A stretch of 15,688 nt of DNA from Minisyncoccota bacterium (GTDB lineage Bacteria > Patescibacteriota > Minisyncoccia > Minisyncoccales > CG1-02-41-26): contig JAQTPV010000016.1 in the NCBI GenBank assembly GCA_028712605.1, forward strand, positions 1 to 15,688, read 5' to 3'. Each line of letters opens with the position of its first letter. The stretch's first letter is position 1. The notes under the pieces are model-generated. The model made no database searches. It had not been told where the DNA came from and saw nothing but the letters and a program-made list of their open reading frames with translations. The translations under genes and the position numbers were made by a program. Positions 5,981 to 11,836 of the stretch are shown piece after piece.

Positions 5981-6681
5981 ATTTTCACTGATTGAGCTTC
6001 TTTATCTAAGATATAAAAAATTACTTCGCTATGACAGTATTTTTTAACCAAATTAACTAAATCCTTAGTGGCCCCCTCCACTATTTCACGCGTGGCAGGG
6101 AGTAAGGCCTCAATCACAATAATAGCGTTCTTTGTTTCTTCGGTTAACTTGGTTTTATCAGCCTCTCGCCAGTTCCATCTCCTACAGGCCACGCCCTCCT
6201 CATCTTTATAAACCACCTCGCCGGGCTGGGGCGGCTCGTTTTCTGTGCCACCCAACCGCACAAATAATTCAGCACCATCAGCAAACCCCAATATCAAATC
6301 ACCTTTTATCATATTTAAGTCTTCTCCTCCAACCGGTAAAACATATTTCAAAGAAATGTAGTTATACAAATCCACTAATTTATTGATATGCCTAATCTGA
6401 TCGCCTTTTAGTACTCTTCTGATTAAAGCCTCGGCAGAACAGCGATATTGGTGCGGGTCAGAACCAAACTTTCTATAAGCCGCTCGCCAGGCAGCCAATT
6501 GAGGATGCTGATTAAAAGTTTCCAGACCCGAGAGGCCCTCTGTTTGCTTTTGCTCGATCTCTCGTAAGAGCCCAGTAATTTCCAATGCCTCTCCCCTATT
6601 ATCGCCGTTTTTCATCACGACAACCCCAGCCATAAAACCTGGATAACTCTCAAATAGTTCTTTTTGAATTTTAAATTCCAT
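5977..6681 (-). CDS. Stand-alone B3/B4 domain protein (PheT-like tRNA-editing fold)
   Basis: This 234-aa cytoplasmic protein matches the B3/B4 domain that, in the beta subunit of phenylalanyl-tRNA synthetase, hydrolyses misacylated Tyr-tRNA-Phe. Visible family text includes AWRAAYRKFGSDPHQYRCSA (68-87), INKLVDLYNYISLKYVLPVG (98-117), DLILGFADGAE, PGEVVYKD and CRRWNWREADKTKLTEET. The synthetase's other domains (tRNA-binding, B5 and anticodon-binding) are absent, so it is a free-standing version. A trans-editing or amino-acid/tRNA quality-control role is inference; some free-standing members have no assigned substrate. It lies 6 nt downstream of the 2-TM gene, and its stop overlaps the start of the 29-aa peptide. 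Confidence 0.8.
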   Translation of the reverse strand: MEFKIQKELFESYPGFMAGVVVMKNGDNRGEALEITGLLREIEQKQTEGLSGLETFNQHPQLAAWRAAYRKFGSDPHQYRCSAEALIRRVLKGDQIRHINKLVDLYNYISLKYVLPVGGEDLNMIKGDLILGFADGAELFVRLGGTENEPPQPGEVVYKDEEGVACRRWNWREADKTKLTEETKNAIIVIEALLPATREIVEGATKDLVNLVKKYCHSEVIFYILDKEAQSVKI

Positions 6682-6687
6682 ATGTTT

Positions 6688-6957
6688 CTATTTTTTAAAA
6701 ATATATCGGTTCCAAATATCTTTAAATAATGGAAGGGTTAAAGTGGAAAGCAAAAAACCAACCGCTGGTACAATGGCATTAAACCAGGGCCTCCCCACGT
6801 TAATAGCCCTTAGATATAGCCCTATGGCCAAATAAGTAAAAATCATTAGCAAAATCCTCCGGCTATAGCTTGTTTCCCATGCTTTATCTAACTCTACCTT
6901 TTGATTCCGAATCTTAATTTGCTCTATTTCTTTTTTGACTTCTTCTAAGTTATCCAT
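6688..6957 (-). CDS. Small two-pass membrane protein with N-terminal coiled coil
   Basis: This 89-aa protein is of unknown function. Residues 1-28 are highly charged and helical (EEVKKEIEQIKIRNQKVELDK), consistent with a short cytoplasmic coiled coil. Two hydrophobic spans follow (about 35-51 and 60-78), with a conserved-looking NVGRPWFNAIVPAVGFLLSTLTLP turn and second helix, and a basic C-terminus (RYIFKK). I have seen similar small '2TM' proteins in many bacterial genomes without an assigned role. It is 5 nt downstream of the DNA glycosylase gene and 6 nt upstream of the B3/B4 gene, so it belongs to the operon. Confidence 0.75.
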   Translation of the reverse strand: MDNLEEVKKEIEQIKIRNQKVELDKAWETSYSRRILLMIFTYLAIGLYLRAINVGRPWFNAIVPAVGFLLSTLTLPLFKDIWNRYIFKK

Positions 6958-6962
6958 AAAAG

Positions 6963-7619
6963 TTAAATTTTAGAAATTAAGTCCCAAGTTGTGCCCCTCC
7001 CCTCCAAAACAATCATGGCGTGGAAGTCTTGGTAAACTTTTACGTCTTTGGGCAAGCCCTGTTGGAATAGCTCCTGAAGATGGCTATATGACCTCTTATC
7101 GCTAAAGCCGTGTTTTTGAGCAAAGCGATGTGTATATTCATCAATCACAAAAATTGGCTTACCGCCAGCATAAAGCAAAATACTGTCAGCTGTTTCAGGT
7201 CCGATACCATGAAGACTTAAAAGCTGTTGCCGGCAAGCCTCTAAATCCTGACGGAAAAACTTCTCCAAGCTACCGTGATTTTCAACAATAAACTTACAAA
7301 GGCCAAAAACTCTTTTGGCCTTTTGTTTGTAAAAGCCTGATGGCCTAATCAGTCTTTCCAATAATCCTATATCCTGTTTGCCGAGCTGATAAACGCCTTT
7401 AATTGATAAGGCTTTTTCTGTTTTAAGATTTTTCAAGGCCTTTTCCACATTCAACCAGCTGACTCGTTGAGTAAGCATGGCACCCAAAACAATCGCTTCT
7501 CTATCTTGCTTAGTTTTCCTTTCCTTACACCATTTCTGCCAAAAATCCTTTGGAGTCCCATATTTTCCCAAAAGCTTAAGATAAAGCTGCTGGATTTTTG
7601 TTTTTCTCTTTTCAGCCAT
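6963..7619 (-). CDS. HhH-GPD DNA glycosylase, endonuclease III-like / MagIII type
   Basis: This 218-aa base-excision-repair glycosylase removes damaged bases from DNA. The helix-hairpin-helix is LLSLHGIGPETADSILLYAG (133-152), and the catalytic Asp is D160 in FVIDEYTHRF. Where endonuclease III has the Lys needed for lyase chemistry (GxGxKTA), this protein has Glu (E142, GIGPETA). The C-terminal four-Cys iron-sulfur motif is also missing. Both traits fit the 3-methyladenine glycosylase branch (MagIII-like), so a monofunctional alkyl-base glycosylase is more likely than AP-lyase activity. The substrate is inferred from family resemblance. It starts 3 nt after the TspO-like stop codon. Confidence 0.85.
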   Translation of the reverse strand: MAEKRKTKIQQLYLKLLGKYGTPKDFWQKWCKERKTKQDREAIVLGAMLTQRVSWLNVEKALKNLKTEKALSIKGVYQLGKQDIGLLERLIRPSGFYKQKAKRVFGLCKFIVENHGSLEKFFRQDLEACRQQLLSLHGIGPETADSILLYAGGKPIFVIDEYTHRFAQKHGFSDKRSYSHLQELFQQGLPKDVKVYQDFHAMIVLEGRGTTWDLISKI

Positions 7620-7622
7620 TGG

Positions 7623-8084
7623 TTAATTAAGAAGCCAAATTGAATAGGCCAGATAGGTGGCAAAAACCACCCAAACAGCATAAGGCGTTAGTAAAGCGCT
7701 AGCTAACTTAGAGACCGGCCAGATCAAAACTAATAAAGCCAGTACGGTTAATTCCAAAATAATCATCTCTATAATAGACGCTGATATTAAATGTTGATTA
7801 AAGAAAAGTAAGCTCCAAAAAACATTCAAGAAAGCATTAAAAATAAATAAGGCCGCTACCCACTTAAGCCGATTATTACGCTCTGATTTATTCCAAAAAA
7901 TAATAGCTGAAATAGCGCTCAAAATAAATATAATCGTCCAAACTGCCCCGATAAAAAACCCCGGGGGCGTAATGCTAGGGAGGATTAAGGTATTGTACCA
8001 GTTCATTCCTCCACTCGTTAGCCAACTCCCAATCAAAGCTACCGCCACAACAATTAAGACTATAATAATATCGTTAATTTTCAT
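7623..8084 (-). CDS. TspO/MBR family membrane protein
   Basis: This 153-aa integral membrane protein has five hydrophobic helices, as in the tryptophan-rich sensory protein / mitochondrial benzodiazepine receptor family, whose members bind porphyrins and other hydrophobic ligands. Family features are WYNTLILPSITPPGFFIGAVW between TM1 and TM2, the FNAFLNVFWSLLFF helix 3, and a final helix with TPYAVWVVFATYLAYSIW. I set the start at the ATG at 8084 (MKINDIIIVL). A longer frame reaching 8246 would run inside the DUF3795 gene and has no TspO similarity. No Shine-Dalgarno is visible. It lies 28 nt after the DUF3795 gene. Confidence 0.9.
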   Translation of the reverse strand: MKINDIIIVLIVVAVALIGSWLTSGGMNWYNTLILPSITPPGFFIGAVWTIIFILSAISAIIFWNKSERNNRLKWVAALFIFNAFLNVFWSLLFFNQHLISASIIEMIILELTVLALLVLIWPVSKLASALLTPYAVWVVFATYLAYSIWLLN

Positions 8085-8112
8085 ATATTTTATTTTTTTA
8101 ACTTTCTGAACT

Positions 8113-8436
8113 TTAATAAAAACGGCTTTGTTTTTCAACCAGGTCAGGGCATTTATATCCAGAACACTCTTGGCAGCTTTTAAGGCCACGGGACAAACCA
8201 CACTGCCTAATTTTGCATTGCTGGCAATATAAATATATGGGCCCATCAGATAGGCACCCCCGACAATTTACATCTTGCGCTTTCAGCTCTGGCCTATTAT
8301 AACCCTTTTGTTTATATCGAGTATTCCACTCCCCTGCCACTTTCTGCCTCATGGCATCATCATTATTTTGAGTGGCAATAAACGCTTCGCACTTAGCGCA
8401 ATCCAGCTCGCACATGCCAATATATTTTGACTCCAT
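8113..8436 (-). CDS. DUF3795-family Cys-rich protein
   Basis: This 107-aa protein with 11 cysteines belongs to a family of unknown function. The N-terminal signature is MCELDCAKCEAFIATQNND (C9, C13, C16), followed by a helical segment with GEWNTRY. Then come VNCRGC (C58/C61), YCQQCKIRQCG (C71/C74/C79) and SCQECSGYKCPDL (C88/C91/C96). The Cys pattern suggests a metal site or sites, zinc or iron-sulfur; this cannot be decided from sequence. It starts 14 nt after the radical SAM gene, so the two may be functionally linked. Confidence 0.82.
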   Translation of the reverse strand: MESKYIGMCELDCAKCEAFIATQNNDDAMRQKVAGEWNTRYKQKGYNRPELKAQDVNCRGCLSDGPIYLYCQQCKIRQCGLSRGLKSCQECSGYKCPDLVEKQSRFY

Positions 8437-8450
8437 GAATTTTTTAAATT

Positions 8451-9227
8451 TTAATGCTCTACGACCCCACGGATTTTTATGTCAAAACCATTAATGATAT
8501 TTTTTGATTCCGAAATGAATTTCTTATAAAGCCCTTCATTGCTGACAATCGCATAACTTTTTGGAAACTCTTTTTTTAAAATTTCAGTAAATCCCCTACC
8601 CGCTCCCCGCCAATTCAAAAATTCAAACCAATAATAATCAACGAAATTTTGGGTTTTAGCAATAACACTTCGCAAATCAGTCAGCCCTGGGATAATCGGG
8701 CTAACAAAAGCGTAGGCGTAAAGGCTCTCTTGCTTTAATCTTTCCAGGGCGGCAATCCGTTTTCCGTTTTCTGGTGCTTCCGGCTCAAGAAGCTTTTTAG
8801 CCTTGCTGATAAAGCTATTAACAGTTAGGCCAATCTCTATGTTTTTGAACTTTTTTAAGATATCGAGATCGCGTAAAATCAAATCCGACTTGGTTAATAT
8901 AGATAGCTTAATATTTTTATCCATATTCTCCAAGATTTTCCTGGTAAGCCTTAGGTCCTTTTCAACTGGCTGATAGGGATCGCAAATAGAGCTCATGAAT
9001 AACCAACCGCTAACTCTTTTGCCCTGAACTAGCTGGGGCCCATTTATTTTCATTTCCACCCAACTACCCCACTCGCCATAATCCTTTGGCCGCCACTTGG
9101 CCATGAACTTGGCGTAACAGTATAAACACCCGTGCCCACAACCAACATAGGGGTTTATAACCCACTTCGCCCCCTCCAGCTTTGTTCTCGTGAAAATTTC
9201 TTTAGCTGCTGTCTCAATGATTCTCAT
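8451..9227 (-). CDS. SPL-family radical SAM protein
   Basis: This 258-aa protein has the iron-sulfur motif CGHGCLYCYA (C30, C34, C37; CxxxCxxC) that binds the 4Fe-4S cluster for S-adenosylmethionine cleavage. The preceding TRTKLEGAKWVINPYVGC and the following WLFMSSICDPYQPVEK are typical of the SPL (spore-photoproduct-lyase-like) family found widely in non-sporulating bacteria. A TIM-barrel continues with LSILTKSDLILRD, IGLTVNS and YAFVSPIIPGLTD. Real spore photoproduct lyase activity is not implied. The ATG overlaps the stop of the upstream metallopeptidase gene by 4 nt (9224-9227). Confidence 0.88.
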   Translation of the reverse strand: MRIIETAAKEIFTRTKLEGAKWVINPYVGCGHGCLYCYAKFMAKWRPKDYGEWGSWVEMKINGPQLVQGKRVSGWLFMSSICDPYQPVEKDLRLTRKILENMDKNIKLSILTKSDLILRDLDILKKFKNIEIGLTVNSFISKAKKLLEPEAPENGKRIAALERLKQESLYAYAFVSPIIPGLTDLRSVIAKTQNFVDYYWFEFLNWRGAGRGFTEILKKEFPKSYAIVSNEGLYKKFISESKNIINGFDIKIRGVVEH

Positions 9228-9787
9228 TTTAATCTATGATTTTGTAATTCTTTCTTGATCAATAAAAAATCTGGCACAGTTTTAGCCACTAAATGCCAAA
9301 ATTGTGGCGAATGGTTAAACTCTTTCAAGTGGCAAAGCTCGTGTACAATTATGTAATCAACCACATCTTTTGATAATAAAGCAATTTTATAGTTAAAGTT
9401 CAAGTTGCCTTTCTTAGAACAGCTGCCCCAACGCGTTTTCTGATTTTTAATAAAAATCTTTTTAGGATAAAAGCCATAAAGCTGGCTGAAATAGACCACC
9501 CTTTTTTCAACTAACCTCTCGGCTTCTTTTTTATAATTAGCTAAATCTGCCTGACTATGCCTTACTGGAGGCTTATTACCCAACTGCTTTAAATAATCCA
9601 GCTTACCCAACACCCACTTCGCTTTTCTGATAATAAAATTCTCCACTAATCCGTCCGCCGCGCCCCAAGGCTTAGTCGCCACTAACACCCCATCACAGCA
9701 GACCGTTAACCTTACCCTTCTGGCCTTTCTACTCGTCTTCAAAACATAATCTAATTTTTGGCCCTGTAATTTAATACTTTTTCGCAT
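9224..9787 (-). CDS. YgjP-like (WLM/DUF45) zinc metallopeptidase
   Basis: This 187-aa cytoplasmic metallopeptidase-like protein has the zinc motif HELCH (H149, E150, H153) and a third ligand, His159, in FNHSPQFW. The family text KTRWGSCSKKGNLNFNYKIALL precedes it. YgjP/SprT-like proteins of this type are found throughout bacteria; substrates are mostly unknown. I place the start at the ATG at 9787 because AGGG (9797-9794) lies 6 nt upstream, whereas the longer GTG start at 9817 has no ribosome binding site. It lies 53 nt after the MazG-like gene, and its stop overlaps the radical SAM start. Confidence 0.87.
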   Translation of the reverse strand: MRKSIKLQGQKLDYVLKTSRKARRVRLTVCCDGVLVATKPWGAADGLVENFIIRKAKWVLGKLDYLKQLGNKPPVRHSQADLANYKKEAERLVEKRVVYFSQLYGFYPKKIFIKNQKTRWGSCSKKGNLNFNYKIALLSKDVVDYIIVHELCHLKEFNHSPQFWHLVAKTVPDFLLIKKELQNHRLK

Positions 9788-9840
9788 TTTAAACCCTGCT
9801 ATTATTTCAAGACCCACTTATACAAATTATTTTCCAGTTT

Positions 9841-10188
9841 TTATAATTGGGTATGTTTTTTGTGGTTACCTTTGGATTTTTCTACGGGGTATTTTTGTTC
9901 GTTCTTTTGCATTTTCTTTTCTAAAGTGGCCAGAATATCAATATCTAAGTCATGGGTCATTAGGAGAATCCAGTATAAAACATCGGCTAACTCTTCGGAT
10001 ATATGTTCTTTATTGGCTTCTACGTATTCCTTTAGCTCTTGCCCGGTTTTCCATTGGAAATGCTCCAAAACTTCGGCGGCCTCCAAGGCCAAAGATATGG
10101 CCAAGTCCTTAGGGTTATGAAATTGCTTCCAATCGCGGGCATCGCGAAAATCAATGATTCTTTTGGCTAAATCCTCAAGTTTGCTCAT
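9841..10188 (-). CDS. MazG-like nucleotide pyrophosphohydrolase
   Basis: This 115-aa all-alpha NTP pyrophosphohydrolase is of the MazG-like / RS21-C6 (dCTPase-like) type. It probably hydrolyses non-canonical or excess nucleoside triphosphates to the monophosphate. Magnesium-binding signatures are ALEAAEVLEHFQW (about 34-46) and SEELADVLYWILL (64-76), followed by the conserved tail KMQKNEQKYPVEKSKG. Length and order match the single-domain family. The substrate is not readable. The ATG overlaps the stop of the acetyltransferase gene as ATGA (10185-10188). Confidence 0.87.
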   Translation of the reverse strand: MSKLEDLAKRIIDFRDARDWKQFHNPKDLAISLALEAAEVLEHFQWKTGQELKEYVEANKEHISEELADVLYWILLMTHDLDIDILATLEKKMQKNEQKYPVEKSKGNHKKHTQL

Positions 10189-10709
10189 AGTGAGATATTC
10201 TTTAAAAAATTCTTTTCTTGCGGCTTTTGAATTACTTTATAAAATAAGTAATCATCGGCGCCATAGTAATTCTTGGGGATTTTACCAACATAGGTAAAGC
10301 CTTTCTTCTTATAAAAATCCAGATTTCTTTTGCCGGTCCAAAGGTGGAGCTTGTGAATGCCAGCTTTTTTAGCCTCATTCTGCCACATTTTTAAAAGCTG
10401 GCTGGCTAGGCCCTTGCCCCGATGGCCTTCTGCCACTGCCAGCCAACTACAAAGACACACTCCTCCGCAGATATAACGCGCTATTAAAAACCCGACGGCT
10501 TGGCTAGCTAAAATAGCTAAATAAATGACAATTTCTTTATTATCCAACTGGGATTTAAGGGCTTCAAGGCAATACTCTCGTTTGACAAAAAACTCCTTCG
10601 TTTTTGAGGAATATTCAGGAAATTGGCTTTTTAGACTTTTGGCAAATTCTGGAAAAAAAGCGCTAAGATCTCTTGGGCTCGCCTTTCTAAAAATGTAATC
10701 CTTGGGCAT
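10185..10709 (-). CDS. GNAT-family N-acetyltransferase, first gene of the operon
   Basis: This 174-aa acetyl-CoA-dependent acetyltransferase carries the acetyl-CoA loop HRGKGLASQLL (96-106) after the strand CLCSWLAVAEG. The C-terminal part, LHLWTGKRNLDFYKKKGFTYVGK, is the usual substrate and closing strand. The acceptor is unknown. I use the ATG at 10709, which has AAAGG just upstream and an earlier AAGG at about 11 nt. The open frame extends to a TTG at 10757, but that region contains the promoter (10726-10754) and the T tract of a terminator. It is the first gene of a ten-gene run. Confidence 0.85.
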   Translation of the reverse strand: MPKDYIFRKASPRDLSAFFPEFAKSLKSQFPEYSSKTKEFFVKREYCLEALKSQLDNKEIVIYLAILASQAVGFLIARYICGGVCLCSWLAVAEGHRGKGLASQLLKMWQNEAKKAGIHKLHLWTGKRNLDFYKKKGFTYVGKIPKNYYGADDYLFYKVIQKPQEKNFLKNISL

Positions 10710-10725
10710 ACCTTTAATTACCTTA

Positions 10726-10754
10726 AATGTACTCCGGTTTAGAATTTTTGGCAA
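10726..10754 (-). promoter_or_regulatory. Promoter of the ten-gene operon
   Basis: On the minus strand TTGCCA (10754-10749), a 17-bp spacer and TACATT (10731-10726) match the consensus at 5/6 and 4/6. It directly follows the T tract of the terminator at 10756-10776, and leaves a leader of about 10 nt before the ATG at 10709. Confidence 0.5.
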
Positions 10755-10755
10755 C

Positions 10756-10776
10756 AAAAAAACGGGCAGAGCCCGT
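10756..10776 (-). terminator. Intrinsic terminator of the SemiSWEET-thpR unit
   Basis: On the minus strand ACGGGC-TCT-GCCCGT forms a perfect 6-bp GC-rich stem with a 3-nt loop, followed by a run of T. It begins 8 nt after the thpR stop codon (10784-10786). Confidence 0.88.
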
Positions 10777-10783
10777 GGTGGTC

Positions 10784-11383
10784 TTAAGACAAAGGAAAAG
10801 ATTGAACTATAGTGTATTCCGAGCCAGTGCGTTTCAAAACGCTTTCCATGAGGTCAACGGAGTCGGCGCGGAAAGAAAGGTCTATCTCCTGCTCAACTTG
10901 TGGGCGTTCTTCTGGCTCTATCCGCTTCCACATCCACTCTTTGATACGGGCTAAGGTAATATGGGGCGAAAAAGGCCGACTGTCTGCTTGGCGCAAAATA
11001 TCCCCCTCAAGGGCTTTTTGGCTTATCATTTGAGCCAAGCACTCCAAGTCCATATTTTTGACAATTTCCAGCCAAATTAAACGAGGCGGCATGGCTTTTG
11101 GCGGGCCGTAACAGATTTGATTCATTTTGACCTCAAATTTTTGCCAACAGCCTACGCTATCTTGAATAATCTGGCTTATTTTTTCTACTTTATCTTCCCC
11201 CACTTCACCGATGAAAAGCAAGGTGATGTGCAAGTTTTCTGGTTCTACCCACTTAGCCACGTGCTCGCTTATCTCTTCAGGAAAAGAATTTTTTATTTCC
11301 TCTTCCAAGACAAGCAGCTCTTGTTTTATTTCTTTCGGTAAATTAATAGCGATAAAAAGCCTTTTTGTTTTTTGGTTAGCCAT
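10784..11383 (-). CDS. thpR: RNA 2',3'-cyclic phosphodiesterase (2'-5' ligase family)
   Basis: This 199-aa cytoplasmic enzyme belongs to the 2H phosphoesterase (LigT/ThpR) family, which opens 2',3'-cyclic phosphates on RNA or tRNA-half ends. The two HxTx motifs are H52-I-T in ENLHITLLFIGE and H141-I-T in RPFSPHITLAR, and the N-terminus KRLFIAINLP is typical. The start is the ATG at 11383, which gives the standard N-terminus. A longer frame to 11413 would overlap the SemiSWEET gene by far more. With this start the overlap is 8 nt, so the two genes are probably translationally coupled. The in vivo substrate is unknown. Confidence 0.9.
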   Translation of the reverse strand: MANQKTKRLFIAINLPKEIKQELLVLEEEIKNSFPEEISEHVAKWVEPENLHITLLFIGEVGEDKVEKISQIIQDSVGCWQKFEVKMNQICYGPPKAMPPRLIWLEIVKNMDLECLAQMISQKALEGDILRQADSRPFSPHITLARIKEWMWKRIEPEERPQVEQEIDLSFRADSVDLMESVLKRTGSEYTIVQSFPLS

Positions 11384-11630
11384 ACTTAATCTTAAAGTAT
11401 AAAACAGTGGCATTGAGAATTAGGCTAACAACATTGGCGGCAATAAGCGGCACATCATGGATTAAAAGACCGTAAATCAGCCACAATAACATGCCAGCTG
11501 TAACTAAAACATACATCCCTAGCGAGATATCATTAGTTCTTTTTAATTTCCAGGTCCTCACTACTTGAGGGACAGCCGAAGCAGTGGTTAAAACGCCAGC
11601 GAGTAAACCTAAAAAAGCGATGGTAGCCAT
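11376..11630 (-). CDS. SemiSWEET sugar transporter
   Basis: This 84-aa membrane protein has three hydrophobic helices (about 3-20, 40-58 and 62-80), the SemiSWEET triple-helix bundle that works as a dimer moving sugars down their gradient. Typical signatures are the PQ-loop in TASAVPQVVRTWKLKRTNDISLG, then WLIYGLLIHDVPLIAANVVSLIL. Length is normal for the family. A -10 TATAAT lies at 11650-11655 on the minus strand; no Shine-Dalgarno is seen. It overlaps thpR by 8 nt. The link between a sugar carrier and an RNA phosphodiesterase is probably only transcriptional. Confidence 0.9.
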   Translation of the reverse strand: MATIAFLGLLAGVLTTASAVPQVVRTWKLKRTNDISLGMYVLVTAGMLLWLIYGLLIHDVPLIAANVVSLILNATVLYFKIKYG

Positions 11631-11649
11631 AGAAAATTAATATCTTTGT

Positions 11650-11655
11650 ATTATA
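11650..11655 (-). promoter_or_regulatory. -10 element of the SemiSWEET-thpR unit
   Basis: A perfect TATAAT on the minus strand would place the start near 11643, about 13 nt ahead of the ATG at 11630. At 17-bp spacing the -35 position is a T6 run (11673-11678), so recognition would rest mainly on the -10 box. Confidence 0.45.
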
Positions 11656-11672
11656 ACCTAATTCTTTATAAT

Positions 11673-11787
11673 AAAAAACAGGGAGACACCGATGATTTCT
11701 ACAAATCAATTAAGGCCTATCGCTTTTTTAAACCCCAGTCTCTATTTTTCAATAGAATTTGGGCCCGAGCAATAGGGGTGCCCCCCT
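11673..11787 (-). ncRNA. Structured intergenic element downstream of the helicase gene
   Basis: On the minus strand this ~115-nt stretch can form an 8-bp helix, CCTATTGC (11776-11769) with GCGATAGG (11723-11716), containing one U:G pair. Inside it is a CTATT-GAAA-AATAG hairpin with a GNRA tetraloop (11755-11742). A GATTT-GTAG-AAATC hairpin follows (11707-11694), then GAGAC/GTCTC complementarity, then a T6 run. The U:G pair would be an A:C mismatch on the plus strand, which favours a minus-strand RNA. It may be the 3' end of the helicase mRNA or a separate RNA. I do not recognise a family. Confidence 0.35.
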
Positions 11788-11806
11788 CATACTTTATATA
11801 TCCCAT
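11717..11806 (-). CDS. Possible 29-aa peptide within the structured element
   Basis: An ATG (11806) opens a 29-codon frame ending at TAG (11719-11717). The product begins MGYIKYEGGTPIARAQ and is basic at its end (DWGLKKR). The preceding GCAGAAG is a weak ribosome binding site at best. It lies in the same frame as the upstream helicase gene but after three stop codons. It could equally be non-coding; the overlap with RNA-like structure argues against a normal gene. Confidence 0.2.
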   Translation of the reverse strand: MGYIKYEGGTPIARAQILLKNRDWGLKKR

Positions 11807-11836
11807 ACTTCTGCTAATTTATCAAGAGCAGCCTGA

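Noticed and set aside
8085..8246. Long N-terminal extension of the TspO-like protein
   Set aside because: It runs out of frame through the DUF3795 gene and lacks family similarity; the membrane protein begins naturally at 8084.
9788..9817. GTG start for the YgjP-like protein
   Set aside because: No ribosome binding site; the ATG at 9787 has AGGG at good spacing and gives the normal family N-terminus.
10710..10757. TTG-initiated extension of the acetyltransferase
   Set aside because: It overlaps the operon promoter and directly follows a terminator T tract; the GNAT fold starts after the ATG at 10709.
11384..11413. Ten-residue N-terminal extension of thpR
   Set aside because: It is read within the SemiSWEET gene; family members begin near the KRLFIAI segment, served by the ATG at 11383.
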